This document shows, piece by piece, positions 14,243 through 22,429 of a DNA stretch of 23,739 bases. Position numbers and translations under genes: made by a program. Source of the DNA: Palsa-870 sp039935415 (lineage in GTDB: Bacteria; Chloroflexota; Dormibacteria; Dormibacterales; Dormibacteraceae); NCBI GenBank assembly GCA_039935415.1, contig JBDTKH010000018.1:1-23739 (forward strand), read 5' to 3'. Each line of letters opens with the position of its first letter. Positions within the stretch are counted from its first letter, which is position 1. The notes beneath the pieces were generated by a model, which was given only the letters and a program-made list of their open reading frames with translations, was not told the origin of the DNA and did not search any database.

Positions 14243-15018
14243 CGGAGTCCGTCTCATTCGACCGCGCCGCGGAGTACTACGACCGCACCCGAGGCCTGCC
14301 CGAGTCCCTGATGGAACGGCTTGTCTCGATGCTGCGCACCGAGATCCCGCCCGGCACCTGCCTCGAGATAGGGATCGGCACCGGCCGGATTGCGCTGCCG
14401 CTCGCGGACGCGGGCGTGTCGATCGTCGGGATCGACATCTCGCGCGAGATGCTCCGGCGCCTCATGAGCAAGGCCGGGACGAATCCGCCGCCCGTCGCGG
14501 TCGCCGACGCGACCCGGTTGCCGTTTCGGGACGCGAGCTTCGATTCGGCGATCGCCTCGCACGTTTTCCACCTGATCCCGCGCTGGACCACCGCCATCGA
14601 CGAGCTGGCCCGCGTGCTGAAGCCGGGAGGGCTCATCTTCGCCGCACGTGGAGGACGTCGGCCGGATGAATGGGCTCGCGAGCTGATCAGGCGTTTCTAC
14701 GCCGAGGCCGGTGAATCACCGGGAGTGCCCGGCGCCGACAAGATAGAGGAGGTCGACGAGCACATGCTGGCCCGGGGGGCGACGGTACGCGAGCTGCCGA
14801 CCCTTTCCGTCGAAACGTCGTCGAGCGTCAACGACCTGCTCGAGAACCTCGAGGCCGGCTACTGGTCGGCGTGCTGGAGCCTCGACGAGGCGACCCGCAA
14901 GCGCGCGGCCATCGTGGCGCGAGCCTGGGCTGAAGCGGCGCTTGGCGACCTGGACGAACAGCGGCCCCACTCCGAGCTGACGATCTGGCACACGTACGAG
15001 CTAGGACAGCAGCGGTAG
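14239..15018 (+). CDS. Class I SAM-dependent methyltransferase
   Basis: 259 aa if read from CTG at 14239, which overlaps the previous stop as CTGA. The usual N-terminal SFDRAAEYYDRTRGLP lies before the first in-frame ATG (14311), and the frame has no ATG, GTG or TTG nearer than 14029. Motif I is CLEIGIGTGRIALPLAD, the acidic end of strand 2 is VGIDISREML, motif II is VADATRLPFRDASFD, and ARVLKPGGLIF follows: a Methyltransf_11/25 fold, close to UbiE-like small-molecule methyltransferases. Substrate unknown. The 3' end overlaps the convergent isomerase-like gene by 18 bases. Confidence 0.85.
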   Translation: MTESVSFDRAAEYYDRTRGLPESLMERLVSMLRTEIPPGTCLEIGIGTGRIALPLADAGVSIVGIDISREMLRRLMSKAGTNPPPVAVADATRLPFRDASFDSAIASHVFHLIPRWTTAIDELARVLKPGGLIFAARGGRRPDEWARELIRRFYAEAGESPGVPGADKIEEVDEHMLARGATVRELPTLSVETSSSVNDLLENLEAGYWSACWSLDEATRKRAAIVARAWAEAALGDLDEQRPHSELTIWHTYELGQQR

Positions 15019-15885
15019 CAGGTACTCCAGCGATCGGCTGATGCGGCCCAGCGGCCGCTCCTCGGAGGACGCGAGCCTGGTCTCCTGCTCGAGCGTGTAC
15101 CACCCCTTGTAGTTCGAGCTGCGCAGAGCCTCGATGATGCGATCCACCCCTGCGCTGCCCTCCCCCAGGGGCTTGAAGAGTCCGAGGCTGACCGCGTCGC
15201 CGAAGTCCTCGCCACCCTCGCGCACCTCTTTCGCAAGATCGGCGTCGATGTCGTTGAGCTGCACGTGCTGGATCCGTCCGGCGGACAGCTCGAGAATGTC
15301 CACGGGGTCGGCGCCCGCGAGAACCAGGTGCGCGATATCGAGACAGATCCCCGCCTCCGATCCGACCAGCAGACGCTCGATGTCCTCCGGTCCCTGGACG
15401 GTGCTGCCGAATCGCGGCTGGATGGCGAGACGCAGCTTGTGGCGCGCGCACATGTGCTGCACCGACCCGATCAGGTGAAGCAGGTGGGCCCACTCGGCGT
15501 TGTCGAGCACTGGTCGCTGCACTCGGCCGTCGCGGCGCTCAGGGATCGCGGACAGGATGAGCGCGTCCGCTCCCAGGACGGCGAGCCATTGCGCGTGGCC
15601 GTCGATGTGCGCGAGCTCGGGACCGCGCAGGTCGTGGTGGTGAAGGATCGCGTGCACCTGCCCCGCCACGACTCGCAGGCGGTGGCGCTTGAGCAGCGGT
15701 TTCGCCTGGTCGCTCCTGTCCGGGAGAAAGCCTGGCGGACCGGCCGTGACGGCTCCCTCGCCAACTGCGGCCGCCTCGGACAGCACCCGTTCGGGGTCGA
15801 GCTGGTGGCCCCAATCGCGAAGATCACTGATACCCCAGCACGCGGGCGAGAGGGCGAGCCGGTGCGAGACGCGAGGCGCCCTCAT
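15001..15885 (-). CDS. Sugar phosphate isomerase/epimerase-like TIM barrel
   Basis: About 294 aa from the ATG at 15885. A TTG at 15918 would add 11 residues but leave only 29 bases to the divergent gene; neither has a clear Shine-Dalgarno. LALSPACWGISD, LRVVAGQVHAILHHH, LGADALILSA, LRLAIQPRFG, GICLDIAHLVLAGADP, IQHVQLNDID and GWYTLEQETR fit the xylose-isomerase-like family that includes IolE and hydroxypyruvate isomerase. Metal ligands expected at the Asp-x-x-His and Gln/Glu positions look present. In this family the strand-4 residue is usually Glu (E-x-H); here it reads QPRF, so activity may differ. Substrate unknown. Confidence 0.82.
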   Translation of the reverse strand: MRAPRVSHRLALSPACWGISDLRDWGHQLDPERVLSEAAAVGEGAVTAGPPGFLPDRSDQAKPLLKRHRLRVVAGQVHAILHHHDLRGPELAHIDGHAQWLAVLGADALILSAIPERRDGRVQRPVLDNAEWAHLLHLIGSVQHMCARHKLRLAIQPRFGSTVQGPEDIERLLVGSEAGICLDIAHLVLAGADPVDILELSAGRIQHVQLNDIDADLAKEVREGGEDFGDAVSLGLFKPLGEGSAGVDRIIEALRSSNYKGWYTLEQETRLASSEERPLGRISRSLEYLLPLLS

Positions 15886-15947
15886 GCCCGGGAACACTCG
15901 CCTGGTCCTTGCAATCAATCCACAGAGATTAACCTTCTCCTAGGGGC

Positions 15948-16928
15948 ATGCCTGGTTCGCGACGGCTGGAGATCAACCTGCGTCCCGCGACCTTCGACGA
16001 CGCGAAGATGGTCGCCGACCTCGAGTCGGCGCGCGATCCAGAGGACCCGCGCGACCCCGACATGCTGCGTTTCTGGTGGAGGGCTCACACCTCCGGCGAG
16101 GTCAACGCGCGATTCGTCGCGGAACGCGAGGGGCGAGCCATCGCGTTCGTGGGCGCGGTTCACGAATCGTGGACCGGAATGCGTGAGCGGTTCGGTTCGG
16201 TGAGGCCGGTGCTGCACCCCGACACATGGACGGCAAATGACTTCTCGCAGCTTGTCCGCCAAGGCGAGGACTGGCTCGTGTCCGAGGAGGGGCAGGTGTC
16301 GGTCGTGCGAATGCGAGAAGACTTCACGAAAGAGCTCGACGTGCTTCGCGGGATGGGTTATGTGGAGGTGCGCAGGCAGAAGATCTGGGAGCTCGACCTG
16401 GTCGCGGGCCGCGAGCGCCTGCTCGCCGAGGCGCTGCGCCAGCGCCATCTGATGCAAGAGCACGGCGTGGAAATGCATCCGTTGAGCGACGACAAAGATC
16501 CAGACCGCCTGACCAAGCTTTACGGGATCACGGTCGAAGCCGAGAAGGACATTCCAACGACGGTGCCGTGGCAGACCATGTCGCTTGCCGAGTGGAAGCG
16601 CTTCTGGTTCACCAACCCCGCCCTTCGGGAAGATCGCTTCTGGATCGCGCGCGAGGGCGAGGCGATCGTCGGGCTCTCGGTGCTGCAGTTTCCGCCCGTG
16701 CGCGGGTTGCCCTGGACCATGTTCACAGGGACCTCTCGATCCGTGCGAGGACGCGGCGTCGCTCGCGCGCTGAAGTACGAGACGATCGCCCAGGCCATCG
16801 AGCTGGGATACGACCGGATTCGCACCAGCAACGATGGGGCAAACGCGCCGATCCTCCATCTCAACGAGGAGGTGGGCTACAGGCTGGTGTCGCCTGTGAT
16901 CGAGCTCCACCGGCGGCTCGTGTCATGA
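15948..16928 (+). CDS. Tandem GNAT N-acetyltransferase
   Basis: 326 aa, ATG with AGGGG just upstream. Two GNAT halves: residues about 8-155 are degenerate, and residues about 175-326 carry the acetyl-CoA loop SVRGRGVARAL (265-275) followed by TSNDGANAPILHLNEEVGYR, the standard C-terminal signature. This two-domain layout occurs in MshD-like and many uncharacterised enzymes. Its TGA overlaps the next ATG (ATGA), so the thioesterase is translationally coupled. Confidence 0.88.
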   Translation: MPGSRRLEINLRPATFDDAKMVADLESARDPEDPRDPDMLRFWWRAHTSGEVNARFVAEREGRAIAFVGAVHESWTGMRERFGSVRPVLHPDTWTANDFSQLVRQGEDWLVSEEGQVSVVRMREDFTKELDVLRGMGYVEVRRQKIWELDLVAGRERLLAEALRQRHLMQEHGVEMHPLSDDKDPDRLTKLYGITVEAEKDIPTTVPWQTMSLAEWKRFWFTNPALREDRFWIAREGEAIVGLSVLQFPPVRGLPWTMFTGTSRSVRGRGVARALKYETIAQAIELGYDRIRTSNDGANAPILHLNEEVGYRLVSPVIELHRRLVS

Positions 16929-17362
16929 GCGACGAGCACTACGGCGTTCGCGTGCTGCCCGAGCTGTACAAGGAGTGGGCGTCCACCGGGATGGTCGCCA
17001 ACATCGGCACGCGAATCGTCGAGGTCGGTCACGGCAAGCTCGTGCTCGAAGGAAACATGACGGCGGAGGCGCATGGCTTCCCGACCGCGCGCGGAACCAT
17101 CGTTCACGGCGGGGCGATCGCCACGCTGGCGGACGAGGCGCTGGCTTCAGTTGCCTTCACCGCCGCGGAGGAGGGTGAGACGACGGTGACGGCCGACCTC
17201 AAGGTCGACTTCCTGCGACCGGCCCGGCCGGGGCGCCTGCTCGCGCGGGCGACCGTGCGACATCGAACCCGCCGTCTTGCCTTTTGCGAGGCCACCGTCG
17301 AGCAGGACGGCGGGCACATCGTCGCCGAGGCGCGGGCCGTGATCGCGTACGTGAAAGCCTGA
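16925..17362 (+). CDS. PaaI-type hotdog-fold thioesterase
   Basis: 145 aa, ATG overlapping the previous stop. VHGGAIATLADEALA (His61-Gly-Gly63, with Asp70/Glu71) is the hallmark catalytic helix of the PaaI/YbgC-like 4HBT family, and TADLKVDFLRPAR is the conserved central strand. It probably hydrolyses an acyl- or aryl-CoA. Coupling to a GNAT enzyme, which also uses acyl-CoA, is suggestive but the pathway is unknown. The acyl-CoA synthetase at 12716 is too far away to be in the same operon. Confidence 0.92.
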   Translation: MSDEHYGVRVLPELYKEWASTGMVANIGTRIVEVGHGKLVLEGNMTAEAHGFPTARGTIVHGGAIATLADEALASVAFTAAEEGETTVTADLKVDFLRPARPGRLLARATVRHRTRRLAFCEATVEQDGGHIVAEARAVIAYVKA

Positions 17363-17408
17363 ACGTGAGGAGATGAAGGACCGCTCCAAAACGTAGTTCG
17401 AAGCTCGG

Positions 17409-17464
17409 CCACCCCCACCCGGGCGTCGCAAGCGGCGCCCGACCTCCCCACAAGGCGGGGAGGT
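17409..17464. repeat. REP-like double-hairpin element, copy B
   Basis: 56 bases matching copy A (5281-5335) with one extra base and a few changes. The first palindrome CGGGCGTCGC-AA-GCGGCGCCCG has one G-T pair; the second, ACCTCCCC-7-GGGGAGGT (17442-17464), is perfect. It lies between two convergent genes, the usual REP location, and could also act as a terminator, though no T-tract follows. Confidence 0.8.
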
Positions 17465-17478
17465 AATCCGCGCCGAGG

Positions 17479-18831
17479 CTAGCTTGGGTTTACGGGGGGA
17501 AGGATCAGCATCCGCCAGTCGATCCCGCCGTCGTCGGTGGTCTCCAGCAAGGCTCTCGTGCCGGCCATCGCCCCATACCACGCGTGATTGAGATCGAGCA
17601 CCTGCAGCGATCCCGCGATTGGCAGTGGGACCGCGAGGCTGCGCAAAGGCGTCCAGGTCGAGCCGCCGTCCGAGCTCCTCGACCAGGCGCCGGAGCCGAT
17701 CCACCACCAGTTCCGCGCATCCGAGTAGCCGATCGCACCCAGCGCGCTCGGCGGCGCGATCGCGCTCCAGGTCGCGCCGCCATCGAGCGAACCGAGCTGC
17801 ACCTGGTTGGGGGCCTGTGCCTGCGATGACGACCAAGCGCCATCGCGCAAGGCGACCGCTCTCAGGTCGCTGGTGGGGATGGTGTCCGTGAAGGTGGCGT
17901 AGTTGTACTTCACGGGCACGCCGCCGTCGTAACCCTGGACGGTGAGAGGCGGGTAGGCCAACACACGCTCGCCGACGCCTGAGCGGCCGACCGTCAGCGC
18001 GAAACCCGCCACCGTGGCCACGACGCCGGCGCCCTGTGTCGGCTGGGCGGCGACGAAGAACTCGCCTGCGGCCGGCCATCCGCCATGCGGCGCGGGCAGC
18101 GGCATCTGCCGCCAGGTCGCGCCGGCGTCCCGTGACCTGTACGCGTAGGGCCGCGACGAGACGGTGTCCAGCCATCCGACGTCCTGGTTCGTGAACGCGA
18201 CGCGGAGCGCCTGGTCGCTGCCCGGAACCGGAGGTCCGAGATTGCTCCACGTCAAGCCACCGTCCTGAGTCCGAAACAGGTCGGAAGGACCCGAGGCGCC
18301 GGCAGCGGTGCGAACCAGCAGCCACCCGTGGTCGGAATCGACGAAGGCAGCGGAGAGCACGTATGTCGCCACGTTGAGGGTTGGCTCGGACGACCATGTG
18401 CTCCCACCGTCGCTGGTCCTGTAGACGAGCGATCGCGGGCCGATCAGCGCGAACACGCCGTCGTTCGAGTCGAAGAAGTTGATGTAGACGCCGATTCGGT
18501 CGGTGGGGCCGCTCAGCTGTCTCTGCCAGCTACCGCCTGCGTCCTGCGTGTGCAGGATGGCAAAGCGCCCCGCTTCGAAGGTGGCCACGACCCAGCCTTC
18601 GGTCGGGCTGATGAAATCGACAGCGCTCAGCTGGTACGCGGCGTCAGGCGGGACGGCCACTGAGGCCTGACCGGCGCCGGGTGAGAGCGTTGGGTGAACG
18701 TAGACGATCGCAGCCGCCACGACGGCGATGACGGATGCCGCGATGAAGGTGAGCGCGCGGTTGGCGCGCGCGGACCGCGCCGCCGGCTCTACATCGGCTT
18801 CGGGTTCCTGTGTTCCCATCGCCCCTGTCAC
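17479..18831 (-). CDS. Membrane-anchored Asp-box (BNR) seven-bladed propeller protein, paralogue 1
   Basis: 450 aa from GTG at 18831, 4 bases after the upstream stop; ATG at 18819 is an alternative. A short cytoplasmic segment and one transmembrane helix (about 27-45) precede the Pro/Gly-rich stalk. Seven Asp-box motifs of the form S/T-x-D-x-G-x-T-W follow, for example TSDGGSTW, TQDGGLTW, SRDAGATW, SLDGGATW and SSDGGSTW, one per predicted blade, as in sialidase-like and Ycf48/HCF136-like propellers. No sialidase Arg triad is evident, so a binding or scaffold role outside the membrane is more likely than catalysis. It is a paralogue of the next gene. Confidence 0.82.
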   Translation of the reverse strand: MTGAMGTQEPEADVEPAARSARANRALTFIAASVIAVVAAAIVYVHPTLSPGAGQASVAVPPDAAYQLSAVDFISPTEGWVVATFEAGRFAILHTQDAGGSWQRQLSGPTDRIGVYINFFDSNDGVFALIGPRSLVYRTSDGGSTWSSEPTLNVATYVLSAAFVDSDHGWLLVRTAAGASGPSDLFRTQDGGLTWSNLGPPVPGSDQALRVAFTNQDVGWLDTVSSRPYAYRSRDAGATWRQMPLPAPHGGWPAAGEFFVAAQPTQGAGVVATVAGFALTVGRSGVGERVLAYPPLTVQGYDGGVPVKYNYATFTDTIPTSDLRAVALRDGAWSSSQAQAPNQVQLGSLDGGATWSAIAPPSALGAIGYSDARNWWWIGSGAWSRSSDGGSTWTPLRSLAVPLPIAGSLQVLDLNHAWYGAMAGTRALLETTDDGGIDWRMLILPPVNPS

Positions 18832-18835
18832 CAGC

Positions 18836-20017
18836 TTAGACCGGCTTCGGCACGTTGACCGGGGTCCAGTGGATTCCCCCGTCGGAGGTCATCGCGAGGC
18901 CGGTCCCCTGGGGCGGATTCGCGTTCGGAAAGACCACGAGCATCTGGGCCCATGCGTGCCGCGCATCCAGGACCTGCGGCACGTAGTCCCATTCGTCGAG
19001 CAGCTGGACCGTCTCCTTCCAGGACTGGCCCGCGTCGGATGACTTGAACAGCGTCCCGTACCGAATGGCCCACCAGTGAAAGGCGTCCACGAAAACGAAG
19101 CTGCCGAAGTTCGTCTCGCCGGGCGCCGGGACGAGCCTCCGCCACGTCGACCCTCCGTCGAAGGAGGTGAACCCGACGAGGTTGCCCAGCTCGTCGGTGA
19201 TCGCCATGACACCGGCGCCGGGGAGCACCCTCACCTGGGTTGGCACATGCAATGCTCCGCCCTTGCCACCGGCGGTGAGCGGCAGGGAATGAGCCGTCCA
19301 GGTCAGCCCCCCGTCGATCGTCGAATAGACCGCGCCGGCCTCGCTCCCGCCGGTCCAGCCCTCGCTCGGGCGGCGGAAACTCACGGATACGAACCCGCCC
19401 TTGCCGGAGAGGGCAAAGCGGGGTGGAGCGGGCAATGCCGCCCAGGTCGTTCCTCCGTCTGCAGTGGCGAAGAAATCGGCCTGCTGCCCCGTGCTCAGCG
19501 CAGGGAAACCGAGGAACCAACCGTGGGCCGGATCACAGAATGTGAAGGCGCCGGGCTCGGTGCGCGGCGGCGTCACCTCGGTCCAGTGGGATCCGCCGTC
19601 GGCCGTCCTGTAGACGAGGCCCCAGCTCGAGAACGCGATCAACCCGTGCAGCGGGTCGAAGAACTGGATGTTGAGTGGCGCGGCGCCGAAACCACTTGAG
19701 TGCCCGCTGAACTGAGGCCGCCAGTGCCGCGCGCCGTCCGTGGTCTTGAATACCCAGAACCTCGGCGCCTGCCCCTGGTCGGCCACGAGCGCCCAGCCCT
19801 GCGCGGTGCTCACAAAGTCATACGCCGCGGCATAGCTGTTGGAGAGGAGCGGAGGACCGGGAGCCGGCGCCGGCGCGGTGAGCCTGGACAGCCTTCCGAA
19901 CGAGGGATGCAGGTAGGCGACGCTCGCGCCGACGATGGCCACCAAGGCAAGCACCATCAGCGCGACGGCGCGGCGGCCGCGCTGCCCCAGGCCCCTATCT
20001 CTGTTCGGTGTTTCCAT
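18836..20017 (-). CDS. Membrane-anchored Asp-box (BNR) seven-bladed propeller protein, paralogue 2
   Basis: 393 aa, ATG at 20017. Same layout as its neighbour: basic N-terminus, one transmembrane helix (about 17-36) ending in AYLHPSF (neighbour: VYVHPTL), a Pro/Ala stalk and seven Asp boxes (TTDGARHW, TADGGSHW, TADGGTTW, TIDGGLTW, SFDGGSTW, SSDAGQSW, TSDGGIHW). The two arose by tandem duplication but differ in length, mainly because paralogue 1 has an extra region between boxes 4 and 5. This is the first gene of the pair. Function unknown; extracytoplasmic binding is inferred. Confidence 0.82.
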   Translation of the reverse strand: METPNRDRGLGQRGRRAVALMVLALVAIVGASVAYLHPSFGRLSRLTAPAPAPGPPLLSNSYAAAYDFVSTAQGWALVADQGQAPRFWVFKTTDGARHWRPQFSGHSSGFGAAPLNIQFFDPLHGLIAFSSWGLVYRTADGGSHWTEVTPPRTEPGAFTFCDPAHGWFLGFPALSTGQQADFFATADGGTTWAALPAPPRFALSGKGGFVSVSFRRPSEGWTGGSEAGAVYSTIDGGLTWTAHSLPLTAGGKGGALHVPTQVRVLPGAGVMAITDELGNLVGFTSFDGGSTWRRLVPAPGETNFGSFVFVDAFHWWAIRYGTLFKSSDAGQSWKETVQLLDEWDYVPQVLDARHAWAQMLVVFPNANPPQGTGLAMTSDGGIHWTPVNVPKPV

Positions 20018-20036
20018 GCCCTCGGAGATAGTCTGG

Positions 20037-20555
20037 ATGGAGATGGTCAGGCCGGCGGAGCTCGAGGATGCAGGCCCGATCGCGCGCGCTCACGTCGACG
20101 CGTGGCGCACTACGTATCGAGGGCTGCTGCCGGATGACTTCCTCGACTCCCTGAGCGAGGAGCACTACAGCGAGCGGTGGCGGCGCGTCATCGGCGACCG
20201 TTCGAGTCGCGTATTCGTGGTCGACGAGGGCGACGAGGTCGTCGGTTTCGCTTCGGGCGGCCGCGAGCGGGCGGGAGAGACCGGGTTTACGGGCGAGCTG
20301 TATGCGATCTACGTGGTCGCTCGCGCGCAGGGCCAGGGCAACGGACGCGAGCTCGTGCGCGCGGTCGCCGGCGCCCTGCGAGAGATGGGGCTGCCGGACA
20401 TGATCGTTTGGGTGCTGCGCGACAACGCGCCCGCCCGCGGGTTCTACGAGCGGCTGGGTGGCGCCTACGTGCGGTCGCAGCCGATCACCATCGGGTCCGC
20501 GACGCTCGAAGAGGTCTCCTACGGCTGGCGTTCGCTTGACGAGATTCGCTATTAA
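20037..20555 (+). CDS. GNAT family N-acetyltransferase
   Basis: 172 aa from the ATG at 20037 (CGGAG 9 bases upstream); the ATG at 20043 is an alternative. VRPAELEDAGPIARAHVDAWRTTYRGLLP is the usual N-terminal strand and helix of this subgroup. ELYAIYVVARAQGQGNGRELV carries the acetyl-CoA loop Q-G-Q-G-N-G, and NAPARGFYERLG is the C-terminal signature. Substrate unknown. Divergent from paralogue 2 with a 19-base gap, so the two promoters must overlap the coding ends. Confidence 0.92.
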   Translation: MEMVRPAELEDAGPIARAHVDAWRTTYRGLLPDDFLDSLSEEHYSERWRRVIGDRSSRVFVVDEGDEVVGFASGGRERAGETGFTGELYAIYVVARAQGQGNGRELVRAVAGALREMGLPDMIVWVLRDNAPARGFYERLGGAYVRSQPITIGSATLEEVSYGWRSLDEIRY

Positions 20556-20559
20556 ATAT

Positions 20560-20578
20560 GAGGAAACGGCGTTTCCTC
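20560..20578. terminator. hairpin just after the GNAT gene
   Basis: GAGGAAAC-GGC-GTTTCCTC is a perfect 8-bp stem with a 3-base loop, starting 4 bases after the stop codon. No T-tract follows, so it is a terminator-like or mRNA-stabilising hairpin rather than a classic intrinsic terminator. Confidence 0.45.
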
Positions 20579-20683
20579 TCATCGCGCGTGCGGCTTCGTC
20601 GCAGGCCCTGCTCTCTTTCCTGGGGATTGGATTTACTGAATAGTTACGCCCGGCCGCGCTGCGAGGGCGCCCGTGACAAAGTC

Positions 20684-20706
20684 GTGGCCGGGTTGAACCC
20701 GGCCAC
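20684..20706. terminator. perfect 10-bp hairpin between convergent genes
   Basis: GTGGCCGGGT-TGA-ACCCGGCCAC lies 17 bases beyond the phosphoesterase stop codon on the minus strand and also downstream of the GNAT gene. On the minus strand ACTTTGTC follows, a weak T-run. It probably terminates the minus-strand operon and may work both ways. The rest of 20556-20723 shows nothing else. Confidence 0.55.
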
Positions 20707-20723
20707 CCCTGCGACGCTGGAAG

Positions 20724-21698
20724 CTATTGAGGCGGGGGCAGTGGCGGCTGGGTGAAGTCGAAGCAGTCGGCCATGCCTTCCGACGCCGCGGTCCGGGCGT
20801 TGAGCGACGGCAGCCCGAAATTGTTCTCGCAGAAACGGATGAGGCTGACATGCGAATGCAGCACTTTCGAGATGTAGCCCTTGCGCGCGTAAGGACTCAG
20901 CACGAGGCAGCCCACGCGGCCGCCGTATCGGAACTGCGTTCCGTCGGTCCACTTCTCGACCTCCCGCGGCGTGACGTGGTCCCACCAACCGCCCCAGTCG
21001 TCCCAGGTGACAAAGATGGCGACCGACGGCCACAGCCCCGCGGCGACCACGCCCTGCACCTGGCTCGCCGTCCACTCGCTTCCTTTCGTCACATCCCCGG
21101 CGCCTGCGCTGCGCTGGGCCGGGGTATCGGCAGGGTGCTCGCTCAAGGAATCGTCCGCGTAGAGCCATGAGACAGCCGGCAGCTTGCCCGCGGACGCGTC
21201 GGCGGCGAACTGGTCCGGCGGCCGCATCTTGCCTGATGTGTACTTGATGAACTCGAACGCGTAGCCGCCGTAGTTGCCCCAGCTGAGCCCCGCCGCATCG
21301 AGCTGGCTGGGCAGCGACGGCTGGTCGTAGATGGGTGGACCGGGTCTTTTCCTGTAGTTGGTGGACGGGTTGTTGACGAGGGCCGAGTCGGCCATTATCA
21401 CCATCAGGTGGTTCGGCGTGGATGGTCCCGCGACGTCCGTGAAGTAGTTGTCGCACAGCGTGAACTGGTTCGCGTAGCTCCAGTAACGCGGGATGTCCCG
21501 CTGCAGGAACTGCACTCGGGGCGCTGTGGTGTCGCGAGTCAGCCATGCGGCGTGACGATGGTCGGGGTCTTTCGGCGGGGGATTCGGGCTGTGCGCCATC
21601 GTTAGGCCATTGCCACCGGAAAGAGCGCCGAAGTAGTTGTCGTAGCCGTGGTTCTCTTTGAAGATGATCACGACGTGCTTGATCGGAGTGGTGGTCAT
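20724..21698 (-). CDS. Phosphoesterase family protein (phospholipase C / acid phosphatase type)
   Basis: 324 aa. HVVIIFKENHGYDNYFG (metal ligands Glu15/Asn16), then AGPSTPNHLMV and TWDDWGGWWDHV match the PF04185 family of phospholipase C and AcpA-like phosphatases, which hydrolyse phosphate esters using metal ions. The family is normally exported; here the protein begins MTTTPIKHVVII with no signal peptide and no upstream in-frame extension that looks like one. It starts 2 bases after the exordium-like gene ends, so the two are probably co-expressed. Confidence 0.88.
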   Translation of the reverse strand: MTTTPIKHVVIIFKENHGYDNYFGALSGGNGLTMAHSPNPPPKDPDHRHAAWLTRDTTAPRVQFLQRDIPRYWSYANQFTLCDNYFTDVAGPSTPNHLMVIMADSALVNNPSTNYRKRPGPPIYDQPSLPSQLDAAGLSWGNYGGYAFEFIKYTSGKMRPPDQFAADASAGKLPAVSWLYADDSLSEHPADTPAQRSAGAGDVTKGSEWTASQVQGVVAAGLWPSVAIFVTWDDWGGWWDHVTPREVEKWTDGTQFRYGGRVGCLVLSPYARKGYISKVLHSHVSLIRFCENNFGLPSLNARTAASEGMADCFDFTQPPLPPPQ

Positions 21699-21700
21699 TC

Positions 21701-22417
21701 TCAGATGCAGTCACCGGCGCTGTTCGACCACTCGAGCTGCACCGTGTAGGCGCCGAGCTGCTTTGTCCGCCACGCGCAGATGTCACCGATCTCCCCATTC
21801 GCGTCGTCGTACCAGCCCTGGCCGGGCACCGGATCGGTGATCGCTTCGCACAGCTCGTGCGAGCAGGTCGAGGTCAGTGCGTCGAGCACGGGAAGCCCTC
21901 CGACGCAACCCGAGCAGTCCGGGTACGGCATGACCGCATAGAAGAGGCCGCCGCGGACATCGCTGTGGTAGCCACAGAAGTTGCTGCATGAGGCGCCGCC
22001 GTCGAGCTTGACCATGGTTCCCGGCGGCAGGAAGAGGAAATGGAGCGACTCGGGCGGCGGGCTCGGGAACTCCTTGAGCAGCAGCTGCTGGATGTCGGAG
22101 TCCGAGACCGTGTGCGGCGGGGTGGAGGTGATCGCCTGCCGGCCCACCAGGGCGCCGTGCCCGATCGTCATGCCCGGCACGCTGTACTCACCGAGCTGGT
22201 CCAGCAACGGGCTGGTGAGTATGTAGTCGAAGAAGTCGTTCAGCTGCTGGGCGAGCGCGGGCAGAGGGCCCTCGTCCCAGGCGGGACCCCAGAAGACACT
22301 TGTGACCTGCGCCGAGCTCAGCACCGGACCTCCGCGATATGTGAGATGTGGTGCCTTGGCCGGCGCAGCGAGCTCGCCGCCGTGCAGCGGGACGACCTGG
22401 ATCGGTTTCGCAGCCAT
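21701..22417 (-). CDS. Exordium / phosphate-induced-protein-like protein with HExxE motif
   Basis: 238 aa, ATG with GGAGG 6 bases upstream. LTYRGGPVLSSAQVTSVFWGP resembles the start of the phosphate-induced protein 1 (exordium-like) domain. CSHELCEAITDP (His187-Glu188, Glu191) followed by GWYDDANGEIGDICAW resembles the C-terminal segment of those proteins and a possible zinc site. Cys pairs (CSNFC, CSGC) suggest disulphides. As with the phosphoesterase, I see no signal peptide, which is odd for a family found outside cells. Peptidase activity is not established. It is the second gene of a three-gene minus operon, 12 bases after the MFS gene. Confidence 0.65.
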   Translation of the reverse strand: MAAKPIQVVPLHGGELAAPAKAPHLTYRGGPVLSSAQVTSVFWGPAWDEGPLPALAQQLNDFFDYILTSPLLDQLGEYSVPGMTIGHGALVGRQAITSTPPHTVSDSDIQQLLLKEFPSPPPESLHFLFLPPGTMVKLDGGASCSNFCGYHSDVRGGLFYAVMPYPDCSGCVGGLPVLDALTSTCSHELCEAITDPVPGQGWYDDANGEIGDICAWRTKQLGAYTVQLEWSNSAGDCI

Positions 22418-22429
22418 GCTTGCCTCCAG

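Noticed and set aside
15265..16203. 312-codon plus-strand open frame across the isomerase-like gene
   Set aside because: Antisense to a recognisable TIM barrel and overlapping the GNAT start; no motif.
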